Shown here: positions 51,901 through 61,448 of the stretch, in pieces | How positions within the stretch are numbered: the first letter of the stretch is position 1 | How the letters are laid out: the number at the start of each line of letters is the position of its first letter | DNA from: Faucicola osloensis_B | Lineage (GTDB): Bacteria; Pseudomonadota; Gammaproteobacteria; Pseudomonadales; Moraxellaceae | DNA: 64,000 nucleotides | NCBI GenBank assembly: GCA_964211495.1 | Contig: CAXORL010000001.1 | Coordinates: forward strand, 186,001 to 250,000 | Reading direction: 5' to 3' | The notes under the pieces: generated by a model | Told to the model about the DNA's origin: nothing | Seen by the model: the letters and a program-made list of their open reading frames with translations, nothing else | The model's database searches: none | Position numbers and translations under genes: made by a program

Positions 51901-51953
51901 GATAGTTCTTTTTTGACAATTTTTTTGATAGTAATGTCGTTTGGAGTAAAAAA

Positions 51954-53870
51954 TTAGCGCTCTACTTGACTGACATCACGCACCGCGCCGGTATCCGCGC
52001 TAGTAGTCATCGCTGCATACGCCCGCAACGCGGCTGACACTTGGCGCTCACGATTAACAGGTTTCCAAGCTTGATTGCCACGGCTTACCATCGCTTCTCG
52101 GCGTTTTTCCAGTTCGGCAAAATCAACCGCCAAATGAATCGAGCGATTAGGGATATCAATCTCGATGTTATCGCCTTCATTGACCAAACCGATGGTACCA
52201 CCTTCAGCGGCTTCTGGGCTGACGTGACCGATGGATAAACCCGACGTACCCCCTGAAAAACGGCCATCGGTAAGTAGCGCACAGGCTTTACCCAGACCTT
52301 TTGATTTTAGGTAAGAGGTCGGATACAACATCTCTTGCATACCCGGACCACCTTTTGGACCTTCATAGCGAATCACCACGACATCACCGGCGACGATGCT
52401 TCTTGCATCATCCGCATCTGCCAAAATGGCAGCAACGGCGTCATCTTGGCTCTCAAAAACACGGGCACGACCGGTAAATTTTAGGATGCTGTCATCCACG
52501 CCCGCTGTTTTAACGACACAGCCACGTTCAGCAATATTACCAAACAATACCGCCAAACCACCGTCTTGTGAGTAGGCAAATTCTTTGCTGCGGATACAGC
52601 CAGATTCGCGGTTGACATCAAGATTGGACCACGCATTGTTTTGGCTAAAGGCTTGCGTAGTGCGTACCCCACCTGGGGCTGCAATATAACGCTCACGTGC
52701 CTCGGTATTATCAGGATTCATGATATCCCATTGGCTAAGCGCTGCTTTGAGTGAAGCACTATGAACGGTGGGGACATCGGTTTGCAGCAGGTTTGCGCGA
52801 TCAAGCTCGGCTAAAATCGCCATCACACCTCCAGCGCGGTGCACGTCTTCCATATGGTATTTTTGCGTCGCAGGGGCAACTTTCGATAGGCAAGGCACAC
52901 GGCGACTTAGACGGTCAATATCCACCATTTTAAAATCCACTTGGGCTTCATGGGCAGCAGCAAGCAAATGTAGAATTGTGTTGGTTGAGCCGCCCATGGC
53001 GATATCAAGACTCATGGCGTTTTCAAATGCCGCTTTGGTCGCAATTGAGCGTGGCAATACGCTGGCGTCATCTTGCTCATAATAACGTTTGGCAAGTGCC
53101 ACGATACGGTGACCTGCCTCTAAGAATAATTCTTTACGTTTGGCGTGAGTGGCAAGTAACGAGCCATTGCCAGGCAGTGATAAGCCCAAGGCTTCGGTCA
53201 AACAGTTCATCGAGTTGGCTGTGAACATGCCTGAGCATGAGCCACAAGTTGGGCAAGCAGAACGTTCAGTTTGTGCCACATCTTCGTCACTAATCAAGTC
53301 ATCTGCCGCATCAATCATGGCGTCGACTAGGTCAAGTTTGCGAATTTTTTCACCCAATTCATTCATCACGGTTTCATGGGTGGTATGTCCATCGCCCAAG
53401 GTGGATGCCAATACTTTGCCCGCTTCCATTGGACCGCCCGACACAAAAATCGTTGGGATATTGAGGCGCATCGCTGCCATGAGCATACCAGGGGTAATTT
53501 TGTCGCAGTTGGAGATACAAACCAGCGCATCGGCGCAGTGAGCATTGACCATATACTCCACGCTATCGGCAATTAAATCACGGCTTGGCAAGCTATAGAG
53601 CATACCCAAATGACCCATGGCGATACCATCATCCACCGCAATGGTGTTAAATTCTTTGGCAACACCACCTGCTGCTTCAATCTCGCGGGCAACCAACTGA
53701 CCCAAGTCTTTTAGGTGTACGTGACCGGGTACAAACTGGGTAAACGAGTTAGCAATCGCGATAATCGGTTTGTTAAAGTCCTCATCTGTCATACCCGTTG
53801 CACGCCAAAGTGCGCGTGCACCCGCCATATTGCGGCCAGACGTGGAGGTTTTTGAGCGATATTGTGGCAT
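51954..53870 (-). CDS. ilvD: Dihydroxy-acid dehydratase
   Basis: IlvD makes 2-keto acids in valine, leucine and isoleucine synthesis. It needs an Fe-S cluster. The 638-residue product has the E. coli-type length and the family signatures CISNCDKITPGMLMAAMRLNIP and CPTCGSCSGMFTANSMNCLTEALG (cluster Cys), and TDGRFSGGTSGLSIGHVSPEA at the C-terminal part. AAGGAACAACC precedes the ATG. It is flanked by gaps on both sides and looks monocistronic. Confidence 0.97.
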   Translation of the reverse strand: MPQYRSKTSTSGRNMAGARALWRATGMTDEDFNKPIIAIANSFTQFVPGHVHLKDLGQLVAREIEAAGGVAKEFNTIAVDDGIAMGHLGMLYSLPSRDLIADSVEYMVNAHCADALVCISNCDKITPGMLMAAMRLNIPTIFVSGGPMEAGKVLASTLGDGHTTHETVMNELGEKIRKLDLVDAMIDAADDLISDEDVAQTERSACPTCGSCSGMFTANSMNCLTEALGLSLPGNGSLLATHAKRKELFLEAGHRIVALAKRYYEQDDASVLPRSIATKAAFENAMSLDIAMGGSTNTILHLLAAAHEAQVDFKMVDIDRLSRRVPCLSKVAPATQKYHMEDVHRAGGVMAILAELDRANLLQTDVPTVHSASLKAALSQWDIMNPDNTEARERYIAAPGGVRTTQAFSQNNAWSNLDVNRESGCIRSKEFAYSQDGGLAVLFGNIAERGCVVKTAGVDDSILKFTGRARVFESQDDAVAAILADADDARSIVAGDVVVIRYEGPKGGPGMQEMLYPTSYLKSKGLGKACALLTDGRFSGGTSGLSIGHVSPEAAEGGTIGLVNEGDNIEIDIPNRSIHLAVDFAELEKRREAMVSRGNQAWKPVNRERQVSAALRAYAAMTTSADTGAVRDVSQVER

Positions 53871-54086
53871 GGTTGTTCCTTATTTCTAACAGTCAATACA
53901 AGTGATAAATTTAGCACTTAGTGTACTCTGTCTCGACCAAAAGGGCTAGTCATGGCTCATGATAGATAGTTATAATTGGTTTTAAAGAATGGCATATTAG
54001 CCACCCTTATCATTGCTATATCACGGCTATCATTCAACCGTATCTCTCAACAGTATCTAATAAAAACTCATCAAAAGGATGTTATT

Positions 54087-54674
54087 TTGACCAATCCCAC
54101 CTTAAGCATTACCGATGTCGTCCGACAAAGTCTGGCATTTTTAAGTAAAGATAGCCTAAGCAAACACGATTCAAGCAAACATGATTTGAGCAAAGATAAA
54201 AATACTGCATCAACAAAACAACCGTTCACCGGGCTGATTATTGGTAATGACACGCAGTCGGCTTTTGGCCAAATTCAAGCCATTGATGAAGCTATCGATC
54301 AAGCCGTGAGCTGGGAAGCGTTTGATTATCAAGAGTTTATCGCACATCGGTTTGCCAAACGCTATGACTTGGCAGTGATAATATTATCAAACGATAGCAC
54401 TATCGACACCCAAATTATTCAGCGCTGTCGCGACTTGTTTGCCAAGCATTGTTTGGTGGTGCAAAATTTATCTCAACCTGTAACAGGTGTTGATGTAGTG
54501 AGCTTTGGCTTTAGCCGATTACATGAGCAGCCGATTGTGGAGAATGACCAAAGTCATCATGCAACCAGCTACCAAGTATGGCAATTTAATCTGTTTGACT
54601 ATAAACATTTGCCAGATTGGTTTAATAGCAAGTTTTGGGCAAACCCTGAATTATGGAATAAATTTCGCTGGTAG
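54087..54674 (+). CDS. Hypothetical protein, DUF6231-like
   Basis: The 195-residue cytosolic product has no signal peptide. It resembles DUF6231 proteins of Moraxellaceae and Pseudomonas in its C-terminal YKHLPDWFNSKFWANPELW ending; function is unknown and the family call is tentative. The region ITDVVRQSLAFL, RFAKRYDLAVIIL and RDLFAKHCLVVQ suggests an alpha/beta fold. TTG 54087 is preferred since AAAAGGA lies 7 bp upstream; the upstream in-frame TTG 53976 has no ribosome binding site and adds a hydrophobic stretch. A 15-bp repeat codes SKDSL-type pentapeptides near the N-terminus. Confidence 0.65.
   Translation: MTNPTLSITDVVRQSLAFLSKDSLSKHDSSKHDLSKDKNTASTKQPFTGLIIGNDTQSAFGQIQAIDEAIDQAVSWEAFDYQEFIAHRFAKRYDLAVIILSNDSTIDTQIIQRCRDLFAKHCLVVQNLSQPVTGVDVVSFGFSRLHEQPIVENDQSHHATSYQVWQFNLFDYKHLPDWFNSKFWANPELWNKFRW
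54144..54203 (+). repeat. 15-bp tandem repeat in the DUF6231-like gene, 4 units
   Basis: Units start at 54144, 54159, 54174 and 54189 and encode SKDSL, SKHDS, SKHDL and SKDKN. Confidence 0.8.
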
Positions 54675-54934
54675 CGGTTGTAGACAAAGCTTTAAACATC
54701 CCTTTTTGAAAAATCACGGTTTTAGACAGCTTGTTTTGTTATCACTTATCTTATAACCGGTGAATTTTTTCAAGCTACTTATTTAATCCAAAAATTAAAC
54801 TGCTTTGAGAACTTTGAGGAAAAGTTGGCTAAATTTACAGTAACACTGTTTACAAAAAGCGCGAGATTGATTTACTCTATCGAAAAGTAACAAAATAGGT
54901 AAACGCGTTAAATAATAATTTTTGAGGAAAGACT

Positions 54935-55453
54935 ATGAAATTAACGATGCTAAAAGTAGTAAGCGCTGCTGCGATGATGGCAACCATCGCCTTGACAGGG
55001 TGTTCTGCCAAACGTACTGGCACGTCTGAAGTGGTGGTTGCACCGATGGGCGTACCCGGTGGTGTAGGCTACTATAACGGGGGCGCTGTGGTAACAAACT
55101 CAACGTCAGTCATTACCGCCGCGGGTGCAAATCCCAATGCCGTATATTTCGGCTTTGATAGCAGTGAAATCGACGCTCAAGGTCAAGCCGTGTTAAATCA
55201 ACAAGCGCAATTCTTACAAGCCAATCCGAGTGCCCGTGTCGCTATTGCGGGTCACACCGATGAGCGTGGCAGCCGTGAATATAATCTGGCATTGGGTGAG
55301 CGCCGTGCCCAAGCCGCACAAGCCTACTTAGCTACGTCAGGGGTATCAGCTTCACGTATGGAAGCCATCAGCTACGGCGAAGACCAACCTGCCGATCCCG
55401 GTCATGACGAATCAGCATGGGCAAAAAACCGCCGTGCAGAAATTTCTTACTAA
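54935..55453 (+). CDS. pal: Peptidoglycan-associated lipoprotein Pal
   Basis: Pal anchors the outer membrane to peptidoglycan in the Tol-Pal system. The 172-residue product has a lipobox (IALTGC), a Gly-rich linker, then the OmpA-like domain AVYFGFDSSEIDAQGQAVLN and VAIAGHTDERGSREYNLALGERRAQAAQAYL, with the Asp and Arg that bind diaminopimelate. The C-terminus is AKNRRAEISY. TTGAGGAAAG precedes the ATG. tolQRAB are not adjacent, so pal is separate here, or this is a Pal paralogue. Confidence 0.9.
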   Translation: MKLTMLKVVSAAAMMATIALTGCSAKRTGTSEVVVAPMGVPGGVGYYNGGAVVTNSTSVITAAGANPNAVYFGFDSSEIDAQGQAVLNQQAQFLQANPSARVAIAGHTDERGSREYNLALGERRAQAAQAYLATSGVSASRMEAISYGEDQPADPGHDESAWAKNRRAEISY

Positions 55454-55481
55454 GTATTGCTTAGTGAGTAAAAGACAAACA

Positions 55482-55512
55482 AAAAAACCTGTTGATTTAA
55501 CAGGTTTTTTTG
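55482..55512. terminator. Bidirectional intrinsic terminator after pal
   Basis: AAAAACCTGTT / AACAGGTTTTT with a 5-nt loop. T-runs on both strands serve the convergent SIMPL gene also. Confidence 0.9.
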
Positions 55513-55526
55513 TGGTTAAAATCGGC

Positions 55527-56321
55527 TTATTTGACCAGTTGGACGGTACCATTAGCAGTGACCGTAATGGTGCTATCGCCCGCTTGAAAGTTTTGGTCAG
55601 CGACTTTAGCACTGGCGGCTTCTAGCATCATTACACTGCCATACGCGCGCGGTGCACGATAATCGCCCCCTTGACTAAACTCCAACGAGACTAACTGATA
55701 GCCTTTTGCGCCCCACACAGGCAGCAGCGTTTGCGCTTGGCGCTGGAAGTTTTTGGAAGCTTCCATCATCAATTCTTGCTCGGTGGCTTTGCGCGCGGCA
55801 TCAGACACGCTAAAGTCTAATCCATCAACTGTCATAAAACTTTGCAATTCGGCAATCAATTTGCTCGCGGCAACTGTGTCGGTGCTTTTCAAATTCAAGC
55901 TTGCAGTCCCCGTCCAACCAATGATTTTTTGGTTTTTATCATATTGCGGATAGGTGGTTTGGTTGCCCGTACTCACTTGCACTTGTGGATATTTTTTGGC
56001 AATGGCAACCGCTTGGTTCAACGTGGTAGCGATTTGATTAGCCACCTCACTGCTTGATTTGTTTTGCACAGTTTTGCTAAGGGTAGCATTGATTTGGTCA
56101 TTGCTGACTTTTTTACTCGCTGAGGCAGCAAAGTTAAGCAAGCCGTAGTTTAAAGTATTGGTCATTGATGGGTTCGCAGGGTAAGTAGCGGCTGAAACAC
56201 TGGTAAAAGGCAATATTGTCGCCATAGCAAGCAAGCTGGCTGCAATACCTTTGGTCACTGTATGATTGGCAGGCATTTTATGATTGGGATAATTGTTAGT
56301 TGCGGTGCTTAAATGTGTCAT
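55527..56321 (-). CDS. Periplasmic SIMPL-domain protein (DUF541)
   Basis: The 264-residue product has a signal peptide (KGIAASLLAMATILPFTSVSAATYP) and a SIMPL/DUF541 domain. The latter fits the pattern NYGLLNFAASASKKVSNDQINATLSKTVQ, then WTGTASLNLKSTDTVAASKLIAEL and QAGDSTITVTANGTVQL at the end. Members include Brucella BP26 and oxidative-stress proteins; role is unknown here. AAAGGAAAC precedes ATG 56321; a second ATG 45 bp later is possible. Confidence 0.85.
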   Translation of the reverse strand: MTHLSTATNNYPNHKMPANHTVTKGIAASLLAMATILPFTSVSAATYPANPSMTNTLNYGLLNFAASASKKVSNDQINATLSKTVQNKSSSEVANQIATTLNQAVAIAKKYPQVQVSTGNQTTYPQYDKNQKIIGWTGTASLNLKSTDTVAASKLIAELQSFMTVDGLDFSVSDAARKATEQELMMEASKNFQRQAQTLLPVWGAKGYQLVSLEFSQGGDYRAPRAYGSVMMLEAASAKVADQNFQAGDSTITVTANGTVQLVK

Positions 56322-56597
56322 AGTGTTTCCTTTTGTTTTTTTCCTAGTTTTTCTAGTGCTTCTTTATATGGGTTGATATGGGTTGGCATGAATCTGTTGC
56401 TGATTAAACTGCTATTTAGCTCATTCAATGTGTTGTTGAAGGGGCATTATAAAATATTTTGTAACATTTGCAGCAGAAGAATTGTAGAAAAAGGGTAAAA
56501 AGGTGGAAAAAAATTTACCCAAATGTTGCTTGGTGATGAGTTAGCGTGTGTAAAAGTGAAATAAATACAAAAATTTGGCGTATATGATAAAAATAGT

Positions 56598-56626
56598 TTG
56601 CATTTAGCTGCCAAATTCTCTAGAAT
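56598..56626 (+). promoter_or_regulatory. Sigma-70 promoter of ffs
   Basis: TTGCAT (56598-56603) and TAGAAT (56621-56626) are separated by exactly 17 bp. The predicted start at about 56633 fits the 5' end of the 4.5S RNA. Confidence 0.85.
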
Positions 56627-56634
56627 ACCGCTTC

Positions 56635-56745
<111 letters not shown>

Positions 56746-56752
56746 CTTTTTT

Positions 56753-57265
56753 AAGTAGGTGTTTTTGATGCCTATTTCACTTGGTAAGTTTTTTAATTGC
56801 GAAAGAAAACTGACCAATAATGACTCATATACGCTACCTAAACGCTAAGAGCAACGTCAATTTTCCAATTAATCTAGCTTATCCATCTGCCTAATATCAC
56901 GCGCGCTACTGTAAGCGCTGATAATCTTCCGATGATAACCTAATATTTAGCATTGTATTTTTTTAAGCATTCTTGTGAATGCCGCGATACGAACTTTTTG
57001 ATGGTTTTACTGTTTCAAAAGTTTTGATAAGTCTGACAGTAGGTTTTGTCGCTATTTTTATAGCGAAAATAAGTCTTACAGACACGATTACAATGCTTTA
57101 AAGCGATTAACACGATATTTGTGATTAATGATAGCTGATAATTTTGCCTATTCATTTTGCTTATCCATTTTGAAAGTGCAGTCAGCTTGAGGGCTTTTGC
57201 TTGTTGCGTGTTTTCAATCAAGGTTACCACCGACACTTTGATTAACTTATTTTTTAAGGACTTAC
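56753..57265. other. 513-bp region between ffs and the DEAD-box helicase gene
   Basis: The stretch is AT-rich. A hairpin GCATTC-TTGT-GAATGC lies near 56970. A short minus-strand ORF (57015-57236) has no ribosome binding site and is not supported. Such a long upstream region is consistent with a long 5' leader, as DEAD-box helicase genes of cold-shock type often have; no direct evidence. Confidence 0.45.
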
Positions 57266-59590
57266 ATGACTGATTTTAATTCAACCACAGATTTTGCTGA
57301 TAACTCAATCGATAATTTTTTTAGCCACAGCCAAGCCAACAGCAATCAGCCTACTGACAACGCCCCAGTTGATGACACAGAATTAACTGCGACAACGGAT
57401 GTTGTAGCGGCTGATACTGTAGCAATGGATGCGCGAATGTCTGACGATGTTAACCCTAGCGAAAATGGTTTTACTGCACTGGGTCTTTCAGGTTCGTTAC
57501 TAAAAAGTATTGTCGCAACGGGTTATACCACACCAACGCCTATCCAAGCGCGCGCGATTCCTGCTGCATTAGCGGGTCGTGATTTGCTATTATCCGCACA
57601 AACAGGTAGTGGTAAAACTGCCGCGTTTGTATTACCAATTTTGCATCAATTAAGCGAACTACAAGCCAAAGAAAAAGCAGCAGAAAAAACCGCAAGTGGC
57701 AAACGTGGTCGCCAACAGCCAAAAGTCGTACAAGCGTTGATTTTGACACCGACGCGTGAACTGGCTAACCAAGTACAAGAAAGCATCCGCAAATATGGCT
57801 CAGCCATGAAAGATTTGTACAGTGTGCCACTGGTTGGTGGTGCGGCATACAGTGGTCAAATCCGTGCGCTAAAAAAAGGTGTGCAAATCATCGTGGCGAC
57901 GCCGGGTCGTTTGCTAGATCATATCAACGCGCAGCGTGTGAACCTATCTGATTTGACCATGTTGGTACTTGATGAAGCAGACCGTATGCTAGACATGGGT
58001 TTTGCCGATGACATCAATGCGATTTTGGAAGCCACACCCGCGCATCGCCAAACCATCATGTCATCTGCGACATGGGATGGTCCAGTCGGTAAAATCGCTG
58101 AAAGCTTTACCAAAGACCCAGAGCGTATCAACATCAAAGTTGAAACCGCGCACATCGATGAAAAAGTGTACTTCTGTGACAACTTTGACCACAAAAATAA
58201 ATTATTAGAGCAGCTGATCTGTGACCCAGAGCGTGGTCAAGCAATTATCTTTACCGCTACCAAACGCAGCAGTGAAGAAGTCGCTGAGCGCCTACAACAA
58301 TGGGACCACAAAGCCTGTTATCTGCATGGTGACTTGCCACAAAGCAAGCGTAATCGTATCGTTTCAGATCTTCGCAGTGGCAAATTTGACATCGTGGTAG
58401 CAACAGACGTGGCAGCACGTGGTCTTGATTTACCCAACATTACCCATGTATTCAACTATGATTTACCGCGCCAAGTAGAAGATTATGTGCATCGTATCGG
58501 TCGCTCAGGTCGTGCCGGTCGTACTGGTATTGCCATCAACCTATGTAGCCGCGATGACCGTCGTCAATTTGGCAATATTGCCCGTTACCTAAAACGTGAT
58601 ATCAATGAAGCGCAAGTTGAAGGCTTAGAACCGCGTTTTGTGGAAAAATTTGAAGGTCGTGGTAAGCCTAATGGTCGTGATGGTCGCGGTCGTGGTCGCA
58701 GCGGCAGTGATAGCCGTGGCGGTCGTGATGACCGTGGCAGTCGCTCACAACGTTTTGCTGGTTCAAGCGATAGACCTTCGAGCGAGCGTCGCTTTGCGGA
58801 CAAGCCACGTGACAACCAAGAACGCTATGGCAAATCAGCGAGCAACGATAGTTCGGCACGTTTTGAAAAACGTGAGCGTTTTGACAAAGGTCACCAAGGC
58901 AACAGCGATAGTCGTTTTGGTCGTGATGATGCCAGTGCGCCGCGTCGTCATCGTGATTCAGATAACCGTCATGGCAACAGTCAGGGCGATTTTCACCGCG
59001 CCGCTAAATCATCGGACAAACCAAATTTTGACCGTGATTCACGCCAAGGCAATCGTGAACCTCGCCAAGGTGAGTATGCAGATCGTCGCCGCGATGATAA
59101 CCGTAGCTTTAACAAAGATGGCTTTAGAGGCTATCAAGGTGATAAACCACGTTACAACACTGACCGTAACAGCAGTGAGCGTCATGGCGAGCGTGCTAAC
59201 CGCTTTGAAAAAAATGACCGTTTTGGTGACAAACCTTTTGCCAAAAAAACCGAACGCTCTAGCGAGTTTCGTGGCGATGACCGCGCTCGCAAGCCACGTC
59301 CAATCGTAGAAGAAACCTTTGGTCAACCGCTTAAAAAACGTAGCGACAGACCGTATCCGGCAAAAGAGGGTCAACGTGCGGGTGATTCACGCTCAAACGG
59401 GTTTAAATCTGAGGGTTTCAGAAAATCAGATAAACCATTTGCAGGTAAATCGTCAAGATCGGAAGGATTTAAGTCATCGTCTGACCGTTATGCCTCATCA
59501 AGCAAGCCATCCGCTAAACCGGCTGGTAAACAAGATGGTTGGGATGCCCCAAAACGTAGCCGCCGCAATAGCACAGGCAAACCGCTATAA
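57266..59590 (+). CDS. DEAD-box RNA helicase with long RG-rich tail
   Basis: The helicase core (about 65-440) has all motifs: Q motif (FTALGLSGSLLKSI, PTPIQ), AQTGSGKT (I), PTRELA (Ia), VLDEADRMLDMGF (II), SSATW (III), TDVAARGLDLPNI (V) and HRIGRSGRAGR (VI). It resembles RhlE/DeaD. The C-terminal tail of about 300 residues is Arg/Gly/Asp/Ser-rich (RDGRGRGRSG) and disordered; such tails bind RNA. Residues 1-50 are acidic and low in complexity. AAGGA precedes the ATG. A strong terminator follows. Likely roles are RNA unwinding, ribosome assembly or degradosome work. Confidence 0.93.
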   Translation: MTDFNSTTDFADNSIDNFFSHSQANSNQPTDNAPVDDTELTATTDVVAADTVAMDARMSDDVNPSENGFTALGLSGSLLKSIVATGYTTPTPIQARAIPAALAGRDLLLSAQTGSGKTAAFVLPILHQLSELQAKEKAAEKTASGKRGRQQPKVVQALILTPTRELANQVQESIRKYGSAMKDLYSVPLVGGAAYSGQIRALKKGVQIIVATPGRLLDHINAQRVNLSDLTMLVLDEADRMLDMGFADDINAILEATPAHRQTIMSSATWDGPVGKIAESFTKDPERINIKVETAHIDEKVYFCDNFDHKNKLLEQLICDPERGQAIIFTATKRSSEEVAERLQQWDHKACYLHGDLPQSKRNRIVSDLRSGKFDIVVATDVAARGLDLPNITHVFNYDLPRQVEDYVHRIGRSGRAGRTGIAINLCSRDDRRQFGNIARYLKRDINEAQVEGLEPRFVEKFEGRGKPNGRDGRGRGRSGSDSRGGRDDRGSRSQRFAGSSDRPSSERRFADKPRDNQERYGKSASNDSSARFEKRERFDKGHQGNSDSRFGRDDASAPRRHRDSDNRHGNSQGDFHRAAKSSDKPNFDRDSRQGNREPRQGEYADRRRDDNRSFNKDGFRGYQGDKPRYNTDRNSSERHGERANRFEKNDRFGDKPFAKKTERSSEFRGDDRARKPRPIVEETFGQPLKKRSDRPYPAKEGQRAGDSRSNGFKSEGFRKSDKPFAGKSSRSEGFKSSSDRYASSSKPSAKPAGKQDGWDAPKRSRRNSTGKPL

Positions 59591-59604
59591 GTTTTCGTAA
59601 ATCT

Positions 59605-59634
59605 AAAAAAAGCACCTAACTGGGTGCTTTTTTT
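59605..59634 (+). terminator. Intrinsic terminator after the helicase gene
   Basis: AAAAAAAGCACC / GGTGCTTTTTTT with a 6-nt loop. T-runs on both strands allow use by the convergent hemerythrin gene. Confidence 0.9.
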
Positions 59635-59660
59635 ATGAGTGTTTTTCATGAAACTTAAAA

Positions 59661-60104
59661 CTATTTAACATCATCGCCTGATTGGGTATAAATAGCGTCA
59701 AGCTGCTCAGAGGTAAGTAACTCTTGAGCCAATGGAAAAACTTCACGCTCTTCAAAGCGAATATGCTTGTATAAGGCATCGCCCAAATCGCGTAAATCTT
59801 CAATAGTCGGGTTGGCTTTATCGGCTAATCGTTTTAATTCTTCGTGTTGAGCCGTCAGTTGCTCACTTAACTCTATCACTTGTGGATTATCTTTGTGGTA
59901 AGTCATTAAAGGTTTCACCAAATAGTCTTCTTCCACCCCAAAATGCGCAGTAAGTTCATCACGGATAAAAGCGGTTATTTTTTGCCATTGGTCTTGGATG
60001 TCTGCTTCAGAAGATGACATAGGAAATTGACCGGCTTTTAAGCCAAGATTGAGTCCCAAGTGATGTTGTCGTGATAGGGGGCGAAGTTGTTCAGCACGTT
60101 GCAT
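59661..60104 (-). CDS. Hemerythrin HHE-domain protein
   Basis: The 147-residue four-helix protein has candidate iron ligands RQHHLGL (about 13-15), HFGVEEDYL (about 54), AQHEEL (about 86) and HIRFEEREVFP (about 113-117). HHE proteins store O2, sense O2, or repair iron centres. The pattern is of a single-domain cytosolic member. The esterase gene lies 23 bp upstream on the same strand, so the two are probably co-transcribed. Confidence 0.88.
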   Translation of the reverse strand: MQRAEQLRPLSRQHHLGLNLGLKAGQFPMSSSEADIQDQWQKITAFIRDELTAHFGVEEDYLVKPLMTYHKDNPQVIELSEQLTAQHEELKRLADKANPTIEDLRDLGDALYKHIRFEEREVFPLAQELLTSEQLDAIYTQSGDDVK

Positions 60105-60127
60105 ATTTATTCCTTAGAAGTTAAAAG

Positions 60128-61147
60128 TTAAGCTTGGCAGAATTCACCAATTTTTTGGTATAAAGCTTTACATTGCTCAGCGCACAGATTTTCCATATTC
60201 AAAAACGCGTGCGGCATATCCGCAAAATGGATGAGTTGGGATGGCGCGCCTGCGGTTTGTAATACGTCATGATAGCCGATATCTTCATCGCGCAGCGGAC
60301 AATAACCGGCCGTTAGGTGCAGTGTCTTTGGGGCTTGATACGGCGAATGATGCAGTAGGGTAGCCATATCGGTCCAAAACGGTGAGCTGAGCTCACGGTC
60401 ATCATATGCTGAAAAATAATTGTCAAAATACCAGCGGATTTTGCTGGATTCCAGTAAATAACCCGTGCCATTTTCCTCAATCGAGGGCTGTGACAGGGTG
60501 TAGTCTAGACTGGCATAAATCAAAATTTGATGGGTGATAGCCAAGTCTGTGCTCACACGGTTGGCAAGCCAATCTTGCACCAAGGTGGCAGTAATCGCAC
60601 CGCCAGCGCTATCACCCGCTATGATAAGCTTGCCGTTACAGGCATAACCGACTTGTTGTAGGGTCGCTGTTAAATACGTTAAAATCGCGTGAGCATCATC
60701 AATCGCGGCAGGGTAGCGGTTTTCTGGCGCAAGGCGATATTCGGGCGCTACCACCACGCAGCCTGTCGCTTCGGCCAATTTTTTATAGAGTTTATCATAC
60801 ACGGTGACGCTACCTGCCATGCCACCACCGCCATGAAAATAAACCATTACTGGCACGTCAGCCATTGCTTGTTCATTTGGCAACGGACAGTTATTCGGTA
60901 CAAATAGCCTAAGTGGTACGTTATAACCCCGAAAATTGCTTGGCGTCACCAGCACCGTATCGATGATTTTTGCCATGTTGGGTGCGTCAGTGACAAATGC
61001 GGTTGTCAAATTGGCTAACGCTTCACGTGCGTTGATGGCATTGGGCTTAACGCCTTGCGCTAACAGATACGGCACAATCACTTGATGCAATTGTGTCAAA
61101 TACGCTTGCATGGCAGCGGGCATTGGCTGTTTTAAATTCTCCGGCAT
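60128..61147 (-). CDS. Alpha/beta hydrolase, hormone-sensitive-lipase family
   Basis: The 339-residue product has the HSL-type oxyanion motif YFHGGGGMAGS (about 104-114), the nucleophile GDSAGGA (about 176), a catalytic acid probably in PLRDEDIGY (about 286), and the catalytic His in DMPHAFLNM (about 312). It is a carboxylesterase, lipase or acetyl-hydrolase. No signal peptide, so cytosolic. Substrate unknown. The hemerythrin gene follows. Confidence 0.9.
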   Translation of the reverse strand: MPENLKQPMPAAMQAYLTQLHQVIVPYLLAQGVKPNAINAREALANLTTAFVTDAPNMAKIIDTVLVTPSNFRGYNVPLRLFVPNNCPLPNEQAMADVPVMVYFHGGGGMAGSVTVYDKLYKKLAEATGCVVVAPEYRLAPENRYPAAIDDAHAILTYLTATLQQVGYACNGKLIIAGDSAGGAITATLVQDWLANRVSTDLAITHQILIYASLDYTLSQPSIEENGTGYLLESSKIRWYFDNYFSAYDDRELSSPFWTDMATLLHHSPYQAPKTLHLTAGYCPLRDEDIGYHDVLQTAGAPSQLIHFADMPHAFLNMENLCAEQCKALYQKIGEFCQA

Positions 61148-61448
61148 AATTCAATCCTATTGATTTTAAGGTTAACTTCCACAATGTGCTAAATATTACT
61201 GCAATTTTGTCATGGCTGGATAGTCATGTTTTGAAAAATACGGATGTTTTGGCAAATAGTCATGGGTTAAAAATATTACACGCTAGGGCGCCAAATTTGG
61301 CATTGAAGCGCTTGCCAATACCCATCAATTCACGTGATTGGTTTGAAAATTACAGCTTAAGGTTAAACTTCTTTTAACAATAAATACCTCCCTTTAATGC
61401 TAGTATAGGCATTTCTTTGACGGGCAATACTTTGTAAAAAGGTCACCT
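61148..61448. other. 301-bp divergent intergenic region
   Basis: It lies between the esterase and MFS genes and must hold both promoters. A GTG-started ORF of 63 codons (61186-61377) has no ribosome binding site. I see no repeat, hairpin or known site. Confidence 0.5.

Noticed and set aside
57015..57236. 73-codon minus-strand ORF upstream of the helicase gene
   Set aside because: No ribosome binding site, AT-driven composition, and it lies in a likely leader region.
58638..59309. Long overlapping ORF in another frame of the helicase tail (223 codons)
   Set aside because: It is a by-product of the repetitive GTCGTGAT-type codons of the RG-rich tail and has no ribosome binding site.
61186..61377. 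63-codon ORF between esterase and MFS genes
   Set aside because: GTG start without a ribosome binding site and no family resemblance.
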